Below, in pieces: positions 6,981 to 15,068 of a stretch of DNA of 64,000 nt. This DNA is from Micromonospora fulviviridis (GTDB lineage: Bacteria; Actinomycetota; Actinomycetes; Mycobacteriales; Micromonosporaceae), in the NCBI RefSeq assembly GCF_014648395.1, contig NZ_BMRA01000018.1, positions 1 to 64,000 of the forward strand. Reading direction: 5' to 3'. Position 1 is the stretch's first letter; the number at the start of each line of letters is the position of its first letter. The position numbers and the translations under genes were made by a program. The notes under the pieces are model-generated. The model was not told where the DNA came from. It saw nothing but the letters and a program-made list of their open reading frames with translations, and searched no databases.

Positions 6981-9641
6981 ATGGCCAGGTACGTCTACGA
7001 CTTCATCGAGGGTGACCGGAGCCGGGCCGACGCGCTCGGCGGCAAGGGCGCGAACCTGGCCGAGATGACCCGGCTCGGGCTGCCCGTCCCGCCCGGGTTC
7101 ACCGTCACCACCGACGCCTGCCGGGCCTACCTCGCCACCGGCGCTCCACCGGCCGGGCTGTTCGAGGAGGTCAACGCGCACCTGCGGGCGATCGAGGCGC
7201 GGCTGGACCGGCGGCTCGGCGACCCGGGTGACCCGCTGCTGCTGGCCGTCCGGTCCGGTGGCCGGTACTCGATGCCGGGGATGATGGAGACGATCCTCGA
7301 CATCGGGCTCAACGACGCCACCGTCGGCGGGCTGGCCGCGCGCAGCGGCGACGAGCGGTTCGCGTGGGACTCGTACCGGCGGCTCATCCAGATGTTCGGC
7401 CACACCGTGCACGGCATCCCGCCCGAGGAGTTCGCTCACGAGCTGGCGGCGGTGCGGGCCACCGCCGGGCCGGACGGGCCGAGCGCCGGGCAGCTGCGGG
7501 ACCTGGTCGACACGTACAAGAAGATCTTCGCCCGGCACGTCGGGCACGACTTCCCGCAGGCCCCGCACGAGCAGCTCTTCCTGGCGATCCGCTCGGTGTT
7601 CGCGTCGTGGAACTCGGAGCGCGCCCGGATCTACCGGCGGCAGGAGCGCATTCCGCACGACCTCGGCACCGCGGTGAACGTGATGGCCATGGTCTTCGGC
7701 AACCTGGGCCCGGACTCCGGCACCGGGGTGGCGTTCACCCGCGACCCGGCCACCGGCGCCCCCGGCGTGTACGGGGACTACCTGGCCGACGCGCAGGGCG
7801 AGGACGTGGTGGCGGGCATCCGCAACACGGTCCCGCTGGCCGAGCTGGCGCGGCTCGACCCGGTGAGCTTCCGCCGCCTCAGCGAGATCATGGCGACGCT
7901 GGAGCGGCACTACCGGGACCTCTGCGACATCGAGTTCACCATCGAGCGCGGCCGGCTCTGGATGTTGCAGACCCGGGTCGGCAAGCGCACGGCCGCGGCG
8001 GCGTTCGTGATCGCCGCGCAGCTCGTCGACGAGGGGCTGATCACCGCGGACGAGGCGCTGACCCGGGTCACCGGGGCGCAGCTCGCCCAGCTCATGTTCC
8101 CCGCGTTCGACCTGACCGGCGCGCCCGAGCCGCTCGCGGTCGGGGTGGGCGCCTCGCCGGGCGCGGCCGTCGGGCGGGTCGTGTTCGACTCGGCCGCCGC
8201 GGCGGCCGCCACCGACCCGGTGATCCTGGTACGCCGGGAGACCAACCCCGACGACCTGCCCGGCATGATCGCGGCGGCCGGGGTGCTCACCTCCCGCGGC
8301 GGCAAGACCTCGCACGCCGCCGTGGTGGCCCGCGGCATGGGGCGGACCTGCGTGTGCGGGGCCGAGGCGCTGCGGATCGACCCGGAGCGCGGCGAGATCA
8401 CCGTCGGCGACCGGGTGGTCCGCGCCGGCGAGGTGATCTCGATCGACGGCGACACCGGCCGGATCTGGCTGGGCGAGATCCCCGTGCAGCCGTCCCCGGT
8501 GGCCCGCTACCTGGCCGGTGAGCTGGACGCCGAGGCGGACCCGCTGGTCGCCGCCGTGCACCGGCTGCTCGGCCACGCCGACGCGGTGCGGAAGCTGGGC
8601 GTACGGGCCAACGCGGACACGCCGCAGGACGCCCGCCGGGCCCGCCGCCTCGGCGCCACCGGCGTCGGGCTGTGCCGCACCGAGCACATGTTCCTGGGCG
8701 AACGCCGGTCCCTCGTCGAGCGGCTGATCCTGGCCGACAGGCCGGCGGAGCGGGAGGCCGCGCTGGCCGCGCTGCTGCCGTTGCAGCGCGCCGACTTCGT
8801 CGGCATCCTCACCGCGATGGACGGGCTGCCGGTGACCATCCGGCTGCTCGACCCGCCGCTGCACGAGTTCCTGCCCCCGCTGGCCGAGTTGACCGCCCGG
8901 GTGGCCCGCGCCGAGGCGCTCGGCGAGGACCCGGGCCGGGACGGCACGCTGCTCACCGCGGTGCGCCGGATGCACGAGGCCAACCCGATGCTGGGGCTGC
9001 GCGGCGTCCGGCTCGGGCTGGTGGTGCCGGGGCTGTTCGCCATGCAGGTGCGGGCCGTGGCCGAGGCGGCCGCCGAGCGGATCCGGGCCGGCGGCGACCC
9101 GCGCCCGGAGATCATGGTGCCGCTGGTCGGGGACGTACGGGAGCTCGCCGCGGTCCGCGACGAGGCCGAGCGGGTGCTGGCCGGCGTCGACGGGGCCCCG
9201 GAGATCCCCATCGGCACCATGATCGAGGTGCCCCGGGCGGCGCTGACCGCCGGGGAGATCGCCGCCGAGGCGCACTTCTTCTCCTTCGGCACCAACGACC
9301 TGACCCAGACCACCTGGGCGTTCTCCCGGGACGACGTGGAGGGCTCGTTCTTCGGGGCGTACCTGGAGCGCGGAATCTTCCCGGTGTCGCCGTTCGAGCG
9401 CATCGACGCCACCGGCGTCGGCCGGCTGGTCCGGCTGGCCGTCGCCGAGGGCCGGGCGGCCCGGCCCGGGCTGACCGTCGGGGTGTGCGGGGAGCACGGC
9501 GGCGACCCGGACTCGGTGGCGTTCTTCGCCGAGGCCGGCCTGGACTACGTGTCCTGCTCGCCGTACCGGGTGCCGATCGCCCGGCTGGCCGCCGGCCGGG
9601 CGGCCGCCGCCCCCACCACCGGCACGTCCGACTCCCGCTAG
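6981..9641 (+). CDS. ppdK: Pyruvate, phosphate dikinase
   Basis: Interconverts pyruvate + ATP + Pi and phosphoenolpyruvate + AMP + PPi in the cytoplasm, linking glycolysis and gluconeogenesis. 886 residues, the normal size. The N-terminal ATP-grasp domain begins GGKGANLAEMTRLGLPVPPGF. The swivelling phosphohistidine domain has GGKTSHAAVVARGMG with catalytic His445. The C-terminal TIM barrel has VGVCGEHGGDP with catalytic Cys836. ATG is preceded by GAGGAGG. A small unknown gene follows 13 bases later. Its position beside universal stress proteins and the palindrome at 6943 suggest stress or low-oxygen control, which is inference. Confidence 0.95.
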   Translation: MARYVYDFIEGDRSRADALGGKGANLAEMTRLGLPVPPGFTVTTDACRAYLATGAPPAGLFEEVNAHLRAIEARLDRRLGDPGDPLLLAVRSGGRYSMPGMMETILDIGLNDATVGGLAARSGDERFAWDSYRRLIQMFGHTVHGIPPEEFAHELAAVRATAGPDGPSAGQLRDLVDTYKKIFARHVGHDFPQAPHEQLFLAIRSVFASWNSERARIYRRQERIPHDLGTAVNVMAMVFGNLGPDSGTGVAFTRDPATGAPGVYGDYLADAQGEDVVAGIRNTVPLAELARLDPVSFRRLSEIMATLERHYRDLCDIEFTIERGRLWMLQTRVGKRTAAAAFVIAAQLVDEGLITADEALTRVTGAQLAQLMFPAFDLTGAPEPLAVGVGASPGAAVGRVVFDSAAAAAATDPVILVRRETNPDDLPGMIAAAGVLTSRGGKTSHAAVVARGMGRTCVCGAEALRIDPERGEITVGDRVVRAGEVISIDGDTGRIWLGEIPVQPSPVARYLAGELDAEADPLVAAVHRLLGHADAVRKLGVRANADTPQDARRARRLGATGVGLCRTEHMFLGERRSLVERLILADRPAEREAALAALLPLQRADFVGILTAMDGLPVTIRLLDPPLHEFLPPLAELTARVARAEALGEDPGRDGTLLTAVRRMHEANPMLGLRGVRLGLVVPGLFAMQVRAVAEAAAERIRAGGDPRPEIMVPLVGDVRELAAVRDEAERVLAGVDGAPEIPIGTMIEVPRAALTAGEIAAEAHFFSFGTNDLTQTTWAFSRDDVEGSFFGAYLERGIFPVSPFERIDATGVGRLVRLAVAEGRAARPGLTVGVCGEHGGDPDSVAFFAEAGLDYVSCSPYRVPIARLAAGRAAAAPTTGTSDSR

Positions 9642-9654
9642 GAGGGCAGCTGCG

Positions 9655-10098
9655 ATGACCGCCATCTTCAACCCGACGGGTCCGGCACCGGCCCCGGTGC
9701 CGACCCGTTCACTCCTCCCCACGCCGGCCCCGGCCGCGCCGATCGGCCCGGTGCTGGACCTGCCCGGCACGCCGGCCGCCGCGCTGGTGCCGGTCACCCA
9801 CGCGGGCCGGCCGGTCGGTGCGTTCGTCGTGGCCGGCGGGCGGGTCCGTTACCGCCGGCTGGCCGACCCGGACCGGCTCGTCGCGGCCGCCGCCGGGGCC
9901 TTCGCCGTGGCCGCGCTCGTCACCGCGGTGGGGGTGGTGGCGGCGGCCCGACGCCGGCCGCCGGCGATCCGCACGGTCACCATGGGCCCCGGCGGTTGGG
10001 TCAGCCTGCGCGGCGCCCCGCTGCCGCCGCTGCGGCCGGACCGGCGGCCGTGGTGGGCCCGGGCGCTGCGGGCCCGCCGCCTGGTCGTCGACCGCTGA
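9655..10098 (+). CDS. Hypothetical single-pass membrane protein
   Basis: 147 residues; I do not recognise the family. A Pro/Ala-rich N-terminus is followed by a short globular stretch (PVGAFVVAGGRVRYRR), one strong hydrophobic helix (about 77-99) and a basic Arg/Pro-rich tail. GGAGG overlaps the ppdK stop and drives the ATG, so it is very likely translated from the ppdK transcript. A strong hairpin follows at 10111. Codon use is like its neighbours. A membrane protein accompanying ppdK is all that can be said. Confidence 0.6.
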   Translation: MTAIFNPTGPAPAPVPTRSLLPTPAPAAPIGPVLDLPGTPAAALVPVTHAGRPVGAFVVAGGRVRYRRLADPDRLVAAAAGAFAVAALVTAVGVVAAARRRPPAIRTVTMGPGGWVSLRGAPLPPLRPDRRPWWARALRARRLVVDR

Positions 10099-10110
10099 CC
10101 CACCCCGGGT

Positions 10111-10143
10111 ACGGCCGCCGCCTCCGTCGAGGCCGGCGGCCGT
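10111..10143 (+). terminator. Hairpin after the ppdK operon
   Basis: Stem of 14 bp with one bulged C (10111-10124 pairing with 10129-10143), 4-base loop, 12 bases after the stop of the 9655 gene. No U tract, as is usual for actinobacterial terminators. Confidence 0.65.
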
Positions 10144-10266
10144 GCCCGATCCGGGGCCGCGCCAGCGGTGGAGGTGCCGTGCGGACCGGGCCGTCACGTC
10201 ACACGGCGGGTGGACCGGCGTCCCGACCGGCACCGGGCGGACGGGTTGGGGGCGGAGGATCGCCGG

Positions 10267-10569
10267 GTGAACAGGATGCTGCAGCGCCCGCGGAGCCGGG
10301 CACTTCCGACGCGTACCCACCGACTCTCCGTGACCGGGCCGACGGCGGCCGGCCCGCGTGCCCTGGGCCCGACGGCGGCCGCCCCGCTGGCACTCGCCGC
10401 GGCGGCGCTCGGCGCGGTGGCGATCGGCCAGCTGATGATCGCCCGTCTCGCCGTCAAGCGGGCGGTGATCCGGGAGTTGCGGATCGGCCGGCTGGAGGTG
10501 GACGACCTGGTCGTCCGCCGACACACGGTCGATCAGCCGGTCGGCGGCAGCACCGCGGGGAGGTCGTAG
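10267..10569 (+). CDS. Small hypothetical protein with one hydrophobic segment
   Basis: 100 residues from GTG at 10267, preceded by GGAGG at 8 bases. The frame is open further upstream, but that part has no initiation signal. One hydrophobic alanine-rich helix (about residues 30-58) is followed by AVIRELRIGRLEVDDLVVRRH, a short amphipathic strand pattern I cannot assign. Its last 37 bases overlap the 3' end of the convergent cyclic-nucleotide-domain gene. Function unknown. Confidence 0.5.
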   Translation: MNRMLQRPRSRALPTRTHRLSVTGPTAAGPRALGPTAAAPLALAAAALGAVAIGQLMIARLAVKRAVIRELRIGRLEVDDLVVRRHTVDQPVGGSTAGRS

Positions 10570-11009
10570 AGGTCGAGCAGGCGGATCCGGGCGGCCTGGA
10601 GCCGGTCCACCACGACGCTCATGAAGCGGGTGGTGAGCTGCCGGCCCAGCGCGTCGTCGGACTCCATCAGGCGGCGTACGCCCGCGGCGCTGAGCTCGAC
10701 CGCCGTGCTGCGCTGGACGGCGACCGCGCCGAACTGCCAGCGGTAGGGCGGGAAGAGCCACGACCAGCCGAGCACCCCGCCCGGGCCGATCGTCTCGATC
10801 CCCACGTCACCGCGGCGGGGCACCGGGAAGTCGAGCGCCACCTCGCCGCCGCGGACCAGCCAGAACCGCTCGGCCGGCTGTCCGGCCCGGAACAGCCGGT
10901 GCCCGGGGTGCCAGACCACCGGGCGGGCGTAGCCGGTCAGCGGGGGCAGCCACTCCTCGGGCAGCCCGGCGAGGAAGGGGTGTACGCGGAGCATCTCCAG
11001 CGGGGTCAT
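10533..11009 (-). CDS. Stand-alone cyclic-nucleotide-binding (Crp-like) domain protein
   Basis: 158 residues from ATG at 11009, with GGAGG 10 bases upstream. The frame is open to 11099, but the domain starts at MTPLEMLRVHPFLAGL. Residues 5-130 fit the Crp/Fnr sensor beta-barrel (LFRAGQPAERFWLVRGGEVAL, then GPGGVLGWSWLFPPYRWQFGAVA). There is no DNA-binding helix-turn-helix; the protein ends shortly after the dimer-helix region. It is therefore not a classical Crp and may modulate another protein. Divergent from the first universal stress gene, with two DosR-box-like repeats in the shared intergenic region. Confidence 0.75.
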   Translation of the reverse strand: MTPLEMLRVHPFLAGLPEEWLPPLTGYARPVVWHPGHRLFRAGQPAERFWLVRGGEVALDFPVPRRGDVGIETIGPGGVLGWSWLFPPYRWQFGAVAVQRSTAVELSAAGVRRLMESDDALGRQLTTRFMSVVVDRLQAARIRLLDLYDLPAVLPPTG

Positions 11010-11077
11010 CGGTCGCTCGCCTCCAGCTCGGACGGGGGACCCCGGCCGCCCACCGGGTTCCGGTGCGCACGCGTCAC

Positions 11078-11140
11078 GGGCGGATCGTCCCGACTCCATC
11101 GGACTCCCGTCCGGCCCGGACCGTCAGGGCCGTTGGTCCC
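11078..11140. promoter_or_regulatory. Two DosR/DevR-box-like palindromes between divergent genes
   Basis: GGGCGGATCGTCCC (11078-11091) and GGGCCGTTGGTCCC (11127-11140, flanked on the right by GAA) both resemble the 14-bp core GGGAC-N4-GTCCC, with perfect right halves and degenerate left halves. They lie between the cyclic-nucleotide-domain gene (-) and the first universal stress gene (+). In dormancy regulons of mycobacteria, universal stress genes are typical targets of such boxes. Binding here is inferred only. Confidence 0.4.
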
Positions 11141-11215
11141 GAACCGGCCGGGTGCAAGGCCTCTGCCGGCGAGGCGCCGACCGGAGAACCCTGGAGGTGG
11201 ACGAAGGAGGACGTG

Positions 11216-12112
11216 ATGACCGACAGATCCGGTGCCCCTGTCGTGGTGGGCGTGGACGGTTCCCCCACCGCTCTGGACGCGGTCCGGGTGGCCGCTCGGG
11301 AGGCGGTCGCCCGGCACCGGCCGCTGCGGGTGGTGCACGCGTTCCTGTGGCCGGTGCTCGGCACCCCGCTCGGTCCGGTGGCGGCCACCCTGCCGCACGA
11401 GGACCTGCGGCGGGAGGCGGACAAGCTGGTCGCCGAGGCCGTCGACGAGGCCCGCAAGGTCGACGCCGAGCTGCCGGTGACCGGCGTGGCGCGCGACGGC
11501 GGCGCCGTCGCCGTGCTGCTGGAGGAGAGCCGGGACGCGGCGCTGCTGGTCCTCGGCCACCGCGGGCTGGGCGGCTTCGCCGAGCTGCTGGTCGGCTCGG
11601 CGGCCGTCGGGCTCTCCGCCCGTGCGGACTGCCCGGTGCTGGTGGTACGGGGCGAGCCGCGCGCCGACGGCCCGGTCGTGGTCGGGGTCGACGGCTCCGC
11701 GCTCTCCACCGAGGCGATCGGCTTCGCGTTCGCCGAGGCGGCGCAGCGCGGTGCCGACCTGGTGGCGGTGCACGCCTGGCTCTACCCGGCCCCGGTCGGG
11801 CCCGGCGACATCGTGCCGCTGGTGTACGACCCGGAGCAGCTGCGCGCGGAGGAGGAGCGGGTGCTCGCCGAGGCGGTCGCCGGCTGGGCCGAGCGCTACC
11901 CCGAGGTCCGGGTACGGCAGAAGCTGGTCGCCGGCGCCCCGGCACCGGTGCTGGTGGCGGAGTCCACGGACGCGCAGCTGGTCGTGGTCGGGGCGCACGG
12001 CCGGGGCGCCCTGGGCGGGCTGCTGCTCGGCTCGGTCAGCCACGCGGTGCTGCACCACGCGCGCAGCCCGCTGGCCATCGTCCGGCACCGCCGGGGCCAC
12101 GCCGCGAGCTGA
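11216..12112 (+). CDS. Universal stress protein, two tandem Usp domains
   Basis: 298 residues from ATG at 11216, preceded by AAGGAGG. Two Usp domains, about 1-145 and 150-298. Each begins VVVGVDGS and ends with the ATP-binding G-x2-G-x9-G-S/T pattern (GHRGLGGFAELLVGS; GAHGRGALGGLLLGS). Tandem-domain Usp proteins with this pattern bind ATP and are induced in hypoxia or stationary phase in actinobacteria. A hairpin follows at 12122, then a second Usp gene of the same design, so the pair arose by duplication. Confidence 0.9.
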   Translation: MTDRSGAPVVVGVDGSPTALDAVRVAAREAVARHRPLRVVHAFLWPVLGTPLGPVAATLPHEDLRREADKLVAEAVDEARKVDAELPVTGVARDGGAVAVLLEESRDAALLVLGHRGLGGFAELLVGSAAVGLSARADCPVLVVRGEPRADGPVVVGVDGSALSTEAIGFAFAEAAQRGADLVAVHAWLYPAPVGPGDIVPLVYDPEQLRAEEERVLAEAVAGWAERYPEVRVRQKLVAGAPAPVLVAESTDAQLVVVGAHGRGALGGLLLGSVSHAVLHHARSPLAIVRHRRGHAAS

Positions 12113-12121
12113 CCCCGCACC

Positions 12122-12159
12122 GTCCGCGCCGGCCACTTCCCCCCACGGCCGGCGCGGAC
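12122..12159 (+). terminator. Terminator after the first universal stress gene
   Basis: Perfect 13-bp stem (12122-12134 with 12147-12159) and a 12-base C-rich loop, 9 bases after the stop. It suggests the second Usp gene has its own promoter or is reached only by read-through. Confidence 0.75.
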
Positions 12160-12230
12160 GGCCGTCGGCGTTCGGGCGCCACGGGCCGGGTCGTGGTCGA
12201 CAATGGGCGGAACCGACCGGAGGGATGCCG

Positions 12231-13112
12231 ATGAACCGACCAGTCGTGGTGGGTGTCGACGGATCGTCGACCAGCCTCACCGCCGCCGAGCATGCCGCCC
12301 GGGCCGCCGTCGCGCGGTCCCGGCCGCTGCATCTGGTGCACGGCTACCTGCACCCGCTGGGCTACGGCGTGCCGCTCAACCCGTACGACCTCGGGGTGCC
12401 GGCGCCCACCGAGGAGGCGCAGAAGATGTTGGAGCAGGTGGCCACCGAACTGGTCGGCCGGCATCCGACCCTGCGGGTGCAGGTGCGCCAGGTGGCCGGC
12501 GGCCCCGGTGCCACTCTGGTCGAGGAGTCCCGCCGGGCCGAGCTCGTGGTGGTGGGCAGCCGGGGCGTTGGCGGCTTCGCCGGGCTGCTGCTCGGCTCGG
12601 TCAGCAACCAGGTCGCGCAGCACGCGCACTGCCCGGTGCTGGTGGTCCGCCCGGCGGAGCAGCCGATCCCGGTACGGGGCCCGGTGCTGGTCGGGGTGGA
12701 CGGGTCCGAGTCAGCCGGGTACGCCGTCCGGCTCGCCGCCGACGAGGCGGTCCGCCGGGACGCCGACCTGGTGCTGGTGCACGTCCGGCCGCCGGAGCGC
12801 GGCGGGGCCGCGCCGGAGCGGGCGGCCGAGGCCGAGGCGGCCGGGCAGGCCGAGTCCGCCGAGCTGCTGGCCGGGGCGGCCGCCCGGATCCGCGCGGACC
12901 ATCCGGTGCTGAACGTCGTGGAGCGGCCGGTGCCGGCCGCCTCCCCGGAGCAGGCGCTCGTCGAGGCCAGCGGGGAGGCGGCGCTGGTGGTGGTCGGTTC
13001 CCGGGGCCGGGGCGGCTTCGCCGGGCTGCTGCTCGGCTCGGTCAGCCAGGCGCTGGTGCAGCACGCCCACTGCCCGGTGCTGGTGGCCCACCCCTACGAG
13101 CCCGCGGACTGA
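12231..13112 (+). CDS. Universal stress protein, two tandem Usp domains (second copy)
   Basis: 293 residues. Two Usp domains, each starting VVVGVDGS or VLVGVDGS and ending with intact ATP-binding loops (GSRGVGGFAGLLLGS; GSRGRGGFAGLLLGS). The two domains resemble each other more closely at these loops than they resemble the neighbouring Usp. ATG at 12231 is preceded by GGAGGG; an ATG six bases earlier is too close to that site. Probably ATP-binding stress protein as for its neighbour. Confidence 0.9.
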   Translation: MNRPVVVGVDGSSTSLTAAEHAARAAVARSRPLHLVHGYLHPLGYGVPLNPYDLGVPAPTEEAQKMLEQVATELVGRHPTLRVQVRQVAGGPGATLVEESRRAELVVVGSRGVGGFAGLLLGSVSNQVAQHAHCPVLVVRPAEQPIPVRGPVLVGVDGSESAGYAVRLAADEAVRRDADLVLVHVRPPERGGAAPERAAEAEAAGQAESAELLAGAAARIRADHPVLNVVERPVPAASPEQALVEASGEAALVVVGSRGRGGFAGLLLGSVSQALVQHAHCPVLVAHPYEPAD

Positions 13113-13142
13113 CCACCGGGCGCCCGCCGGACCGCGGCCGGC

Positions 13143-13769
13143 TCAGGCCGGGTCGCGGCCGGCGAGCAGGTTCTCGAAGCTGGTGGTGAGGGCGAAGGGG
13201 TCGGCCGGGCCGGTCGCCGCCGGGCGGCGGTCCACCTGCTCGGCCAGCTCCGTCCCGGCCCGCCGGATCCGGGCCCGCAACGCGCTGTCGTCGCCGTCGC
13301 CGGCCCAGTCCTCGGGCGCGGCGAAGACCGCCGTCGGCACCACCACGGCCCGCAGGTACGCGAACATCGGCCGGACCGCGTGCTCCAGGGCGAGCGAGTG
13401 CCGGGCCGTGCCGCCGGTGGCCCCGATCAGCACCGGCCGGTCGGCCAGCGCCTCCTTCTCCACCACGTCGAAGAACGACTTGAACAGCCCGCTGTACGAG
13501 GCGTTGAAGATCGGGGTGACCGCGATCAGCCCGTCCGCCCCGGCGACGGTGTCCAGCGCCGCGCGCAGGGCGGCCGGCGGGAAGCCGGTGAGCAGGTGGT
13601 TCACCACGTCGTGGGCGTGCTCGCGCAGCTCCACCGTGTGGATCTCCACCTCGGCGCCGCGCCGGACCAGCTCGTCGCGGGCGGCCGCGGCGAGCTGGTC
13701 GGCGAGCAGCCGGGTCGACGAGGGCTGGCCGAGGCCGGCCGAGACCACGGCCAGGGTGCGGCGGGTCAT
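13143..13769 (-). CDS. FMN reductase (CE1759-type), partner of the luciferase-like enzyme
   Basis: 208 residues, flavodoxin-like NAD(P)H:FMN reductase. The FMN phosphate-binding start is VVSAGLGQPSSTRLLADQL, and TPIFNASYSGLFKSFFDVVE is the typical flavin/dimer segment, followed by LIGATGGTARHSLALEHAVRPMF. Its ATG overlaps the stop of the luciferase-like gene (ATGA). This two-gene arrangement, as I recall it, is described in Corynebacterium-type LLM duos (CE1758/CE1759). It presumably supplies reduced FMN to the monooxygenase; the substrate of the pair is unknown. Confidence 0.88.
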   Translation of the reverse strand: MTRRTLAVVSAGLGQPSSTRLLADQLAAAARDELVRRGAEVEIHTVELREHAHDVVNHLLTGFPPAALRAALDTVAGADGLIAVTPIFNASYSGLFKSFFDVVEKEALADRPVLIGATGGTARHSLALEHAVRPMFAYLRAVVVPTAVFAAPEDWAGDGDDSALRARIRRAGTELAEQVDRRPAATGPADPFALTTSFENLLAGRDPA

Positions 13770-14905
13770 CGGGACTCCTCGGGCGCCTTGCCGGTCACGT
13801 CGTCGACGGCGTGGACGGTGCTGTCCTTGGCGCCGCCCGCCGCGGCCAGCATCGAGGCGTGCGTCGGCGCCTCGGGCACGTGCGCCGGGCGCAGCGAGTC
13901 GAACTCCTTGCGCAGCACCGGGACGACCTCCTCCCCCAGGATGTCGAGCTGCTCCAGGACGGTCTTCAGCGGCAGCCCGGCGTGGTCCATGAGGAAGAGC
14001 TGGCGCTGGTAGTCGCCGACGTACTCGCGGAAGCCCAGCGTCCGGTCGATGACCTGCTGCGGGCTGCCCACGGTCAGCGGGGTCTCCCGGGTGAACTCCT
14101 CCAGCGACGGCCCGTGCCCGTAGACCGGGGCGTTGTCGAAGTACGGCCGGAACTCGCGTACCGCGTCCTGCGAGTTCCTGCGCATGAAGACCTGGCCGCC
14201 GAGGCCGACGATGGCCTGGTCGGCCGAGCCGTGGCCGTAGTGCGCGAAGCGCTCCCGGTAGAGCCCGACCATCCGCTGGGTGTGCTCCTTCGGCCAGAAG
14301 ATGTGGTTGGCGAAGAAGCCGTCGCCGTAGTAGGCGGCCTGCTCGGCGATCTCGGGGCTGCGGATCGAGCCGTGCCAGACGAACGGCGGCACGCCGTCGA
14401 GCGGGCGCGGGGTCGAGGTGAACGACTGCAGCGGGGTGCGGAACCGGCCCTTCCAGTCGACCACGTCCTCGCGCCACAGCCGGTGCAGCAGGTCGTAGTT
14501 CTCGATGGCGAGCGGGATGCCGTTGCGGATGTCCTGCCCGAACCACGGGTAGACCGGGCCGGTGTTGCCGCGACCCATCATGAGGTCCACCCGGCCGTCG
14601 GCCAGGTGCTGGAGCATCGCGTAGTCCTCGGCGATCTTCACCGGGTCGTTGGTGGTGATCAGCGTGGTCGCCGTCGACAGCAGCAGCCGCTCGGTGCGGG
14701 CGGCGATGTGGCCGAGCAGGGTGGTGGGCGACGACGGCACGAACGGCGGGTTGTGGTGCTCGCCGGTGGCGAACACGTCCAGCCCGACCTCCTCGGCCTT
14801 GAGCGCGATGGCCACCATGGCCTTGATCCGCTCATGCTCGGACGGCAGCCGCCCGTTGGTCGGGTCGACCGTGACGTCGCCGACGGTGAAGACTCCGAAC
14901 TGCAT
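13766..14905 (-). CDS. Luciferase-like FMN-dependent monooxygenase (CE1758-type)
   Basis: 379 residues from ATG at 14905, with GAGGAG upstream. The frame is open to 14977, but the family begins MQFGVFTVGDV. TIM-barrel luciferase-like monooxygenase: GLDVFATGEHHNPPF, LLLSTATTLITTNDPVKIAEDYAMLQHLADGR and MMGRGNTGPVYPWFG are characteristic. It uses reduced flavin, presumably FMNH2 made by the overlapping downstream reductase. A perfect TTGAC-GA-GTCAA palindrome in the upstream intergenic region is a likely operator. Confidence 0.88.
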   Translation of the reverse strand: MQFGVFTVGDVTVDPTNGRLPSEHERIKAMVAIALKAEEVGLDVFATGEHHNPPFVPSSPTTLLGHIAARTERLLLSTATTLITTNDPVKIAEDYAMLQHLADGRVDLMMGRGNTGPVYPWFGQDIRNGIPLAIENYDLLHRLWREDVVDWKGRFRTPLQSFTSTPRPLDGVPPFVWHGSIRSPEIAEQAAYYGDGFFANHIFWPKEHTQRMVGLYRERFAHYGHGSADQAIVGLGGQVFMRRNSQDAVREFRPYFDNAPVYGHGPSLEEFTRETPLTVGSPQQVIDRTLGFREYVGDYQRQLFLMDHAGLPLKTVLEQLDILGEEVVPVLRKEFDSLRPAHVPEAPTHASMLAAAGGAKDSTVHAVDDVTGKAPEESR

Positions 14906-14965
14906 GACCAGCTCCTCGCGTGGGGCCCGGACCACTCCGGCCCGGGATCGCTCCGCACAACATAT

Positions 14966-14977
14966 TTGACGAGTCAA
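14966..14977. promoter_or_regulatory. Palindromic operator upstream of the monooxygenase pair
   Basis: TTGAC-GA-GTCAA, a perfect inverted repeat in an AT-richer patch 61 bases before the monooxygenase start and 92 bases before the divergent DUF3224 gene. MarR-type repressors commonly bind TTGAC/GTCAA repeats. No MarR gene is in the neighbourhood. Confidence 0.45.
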
Positions 14978-15068
14978 CTATTCCGTCGCGCACCCGGCCG
15001 GGCGTGGCGCAGCTCACCCGCGCGGTACCTGACCATGGATGTCAGCCTCTCTCGGCAGGATGCGGACC

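Noticed and set aside
6930..9797. A 955-codon minus-strand frame opposite ppdK
   Set aside because: Low-complexity translation with no ribosome binding site. ppdK on the other strand has complete catalytic motifs.
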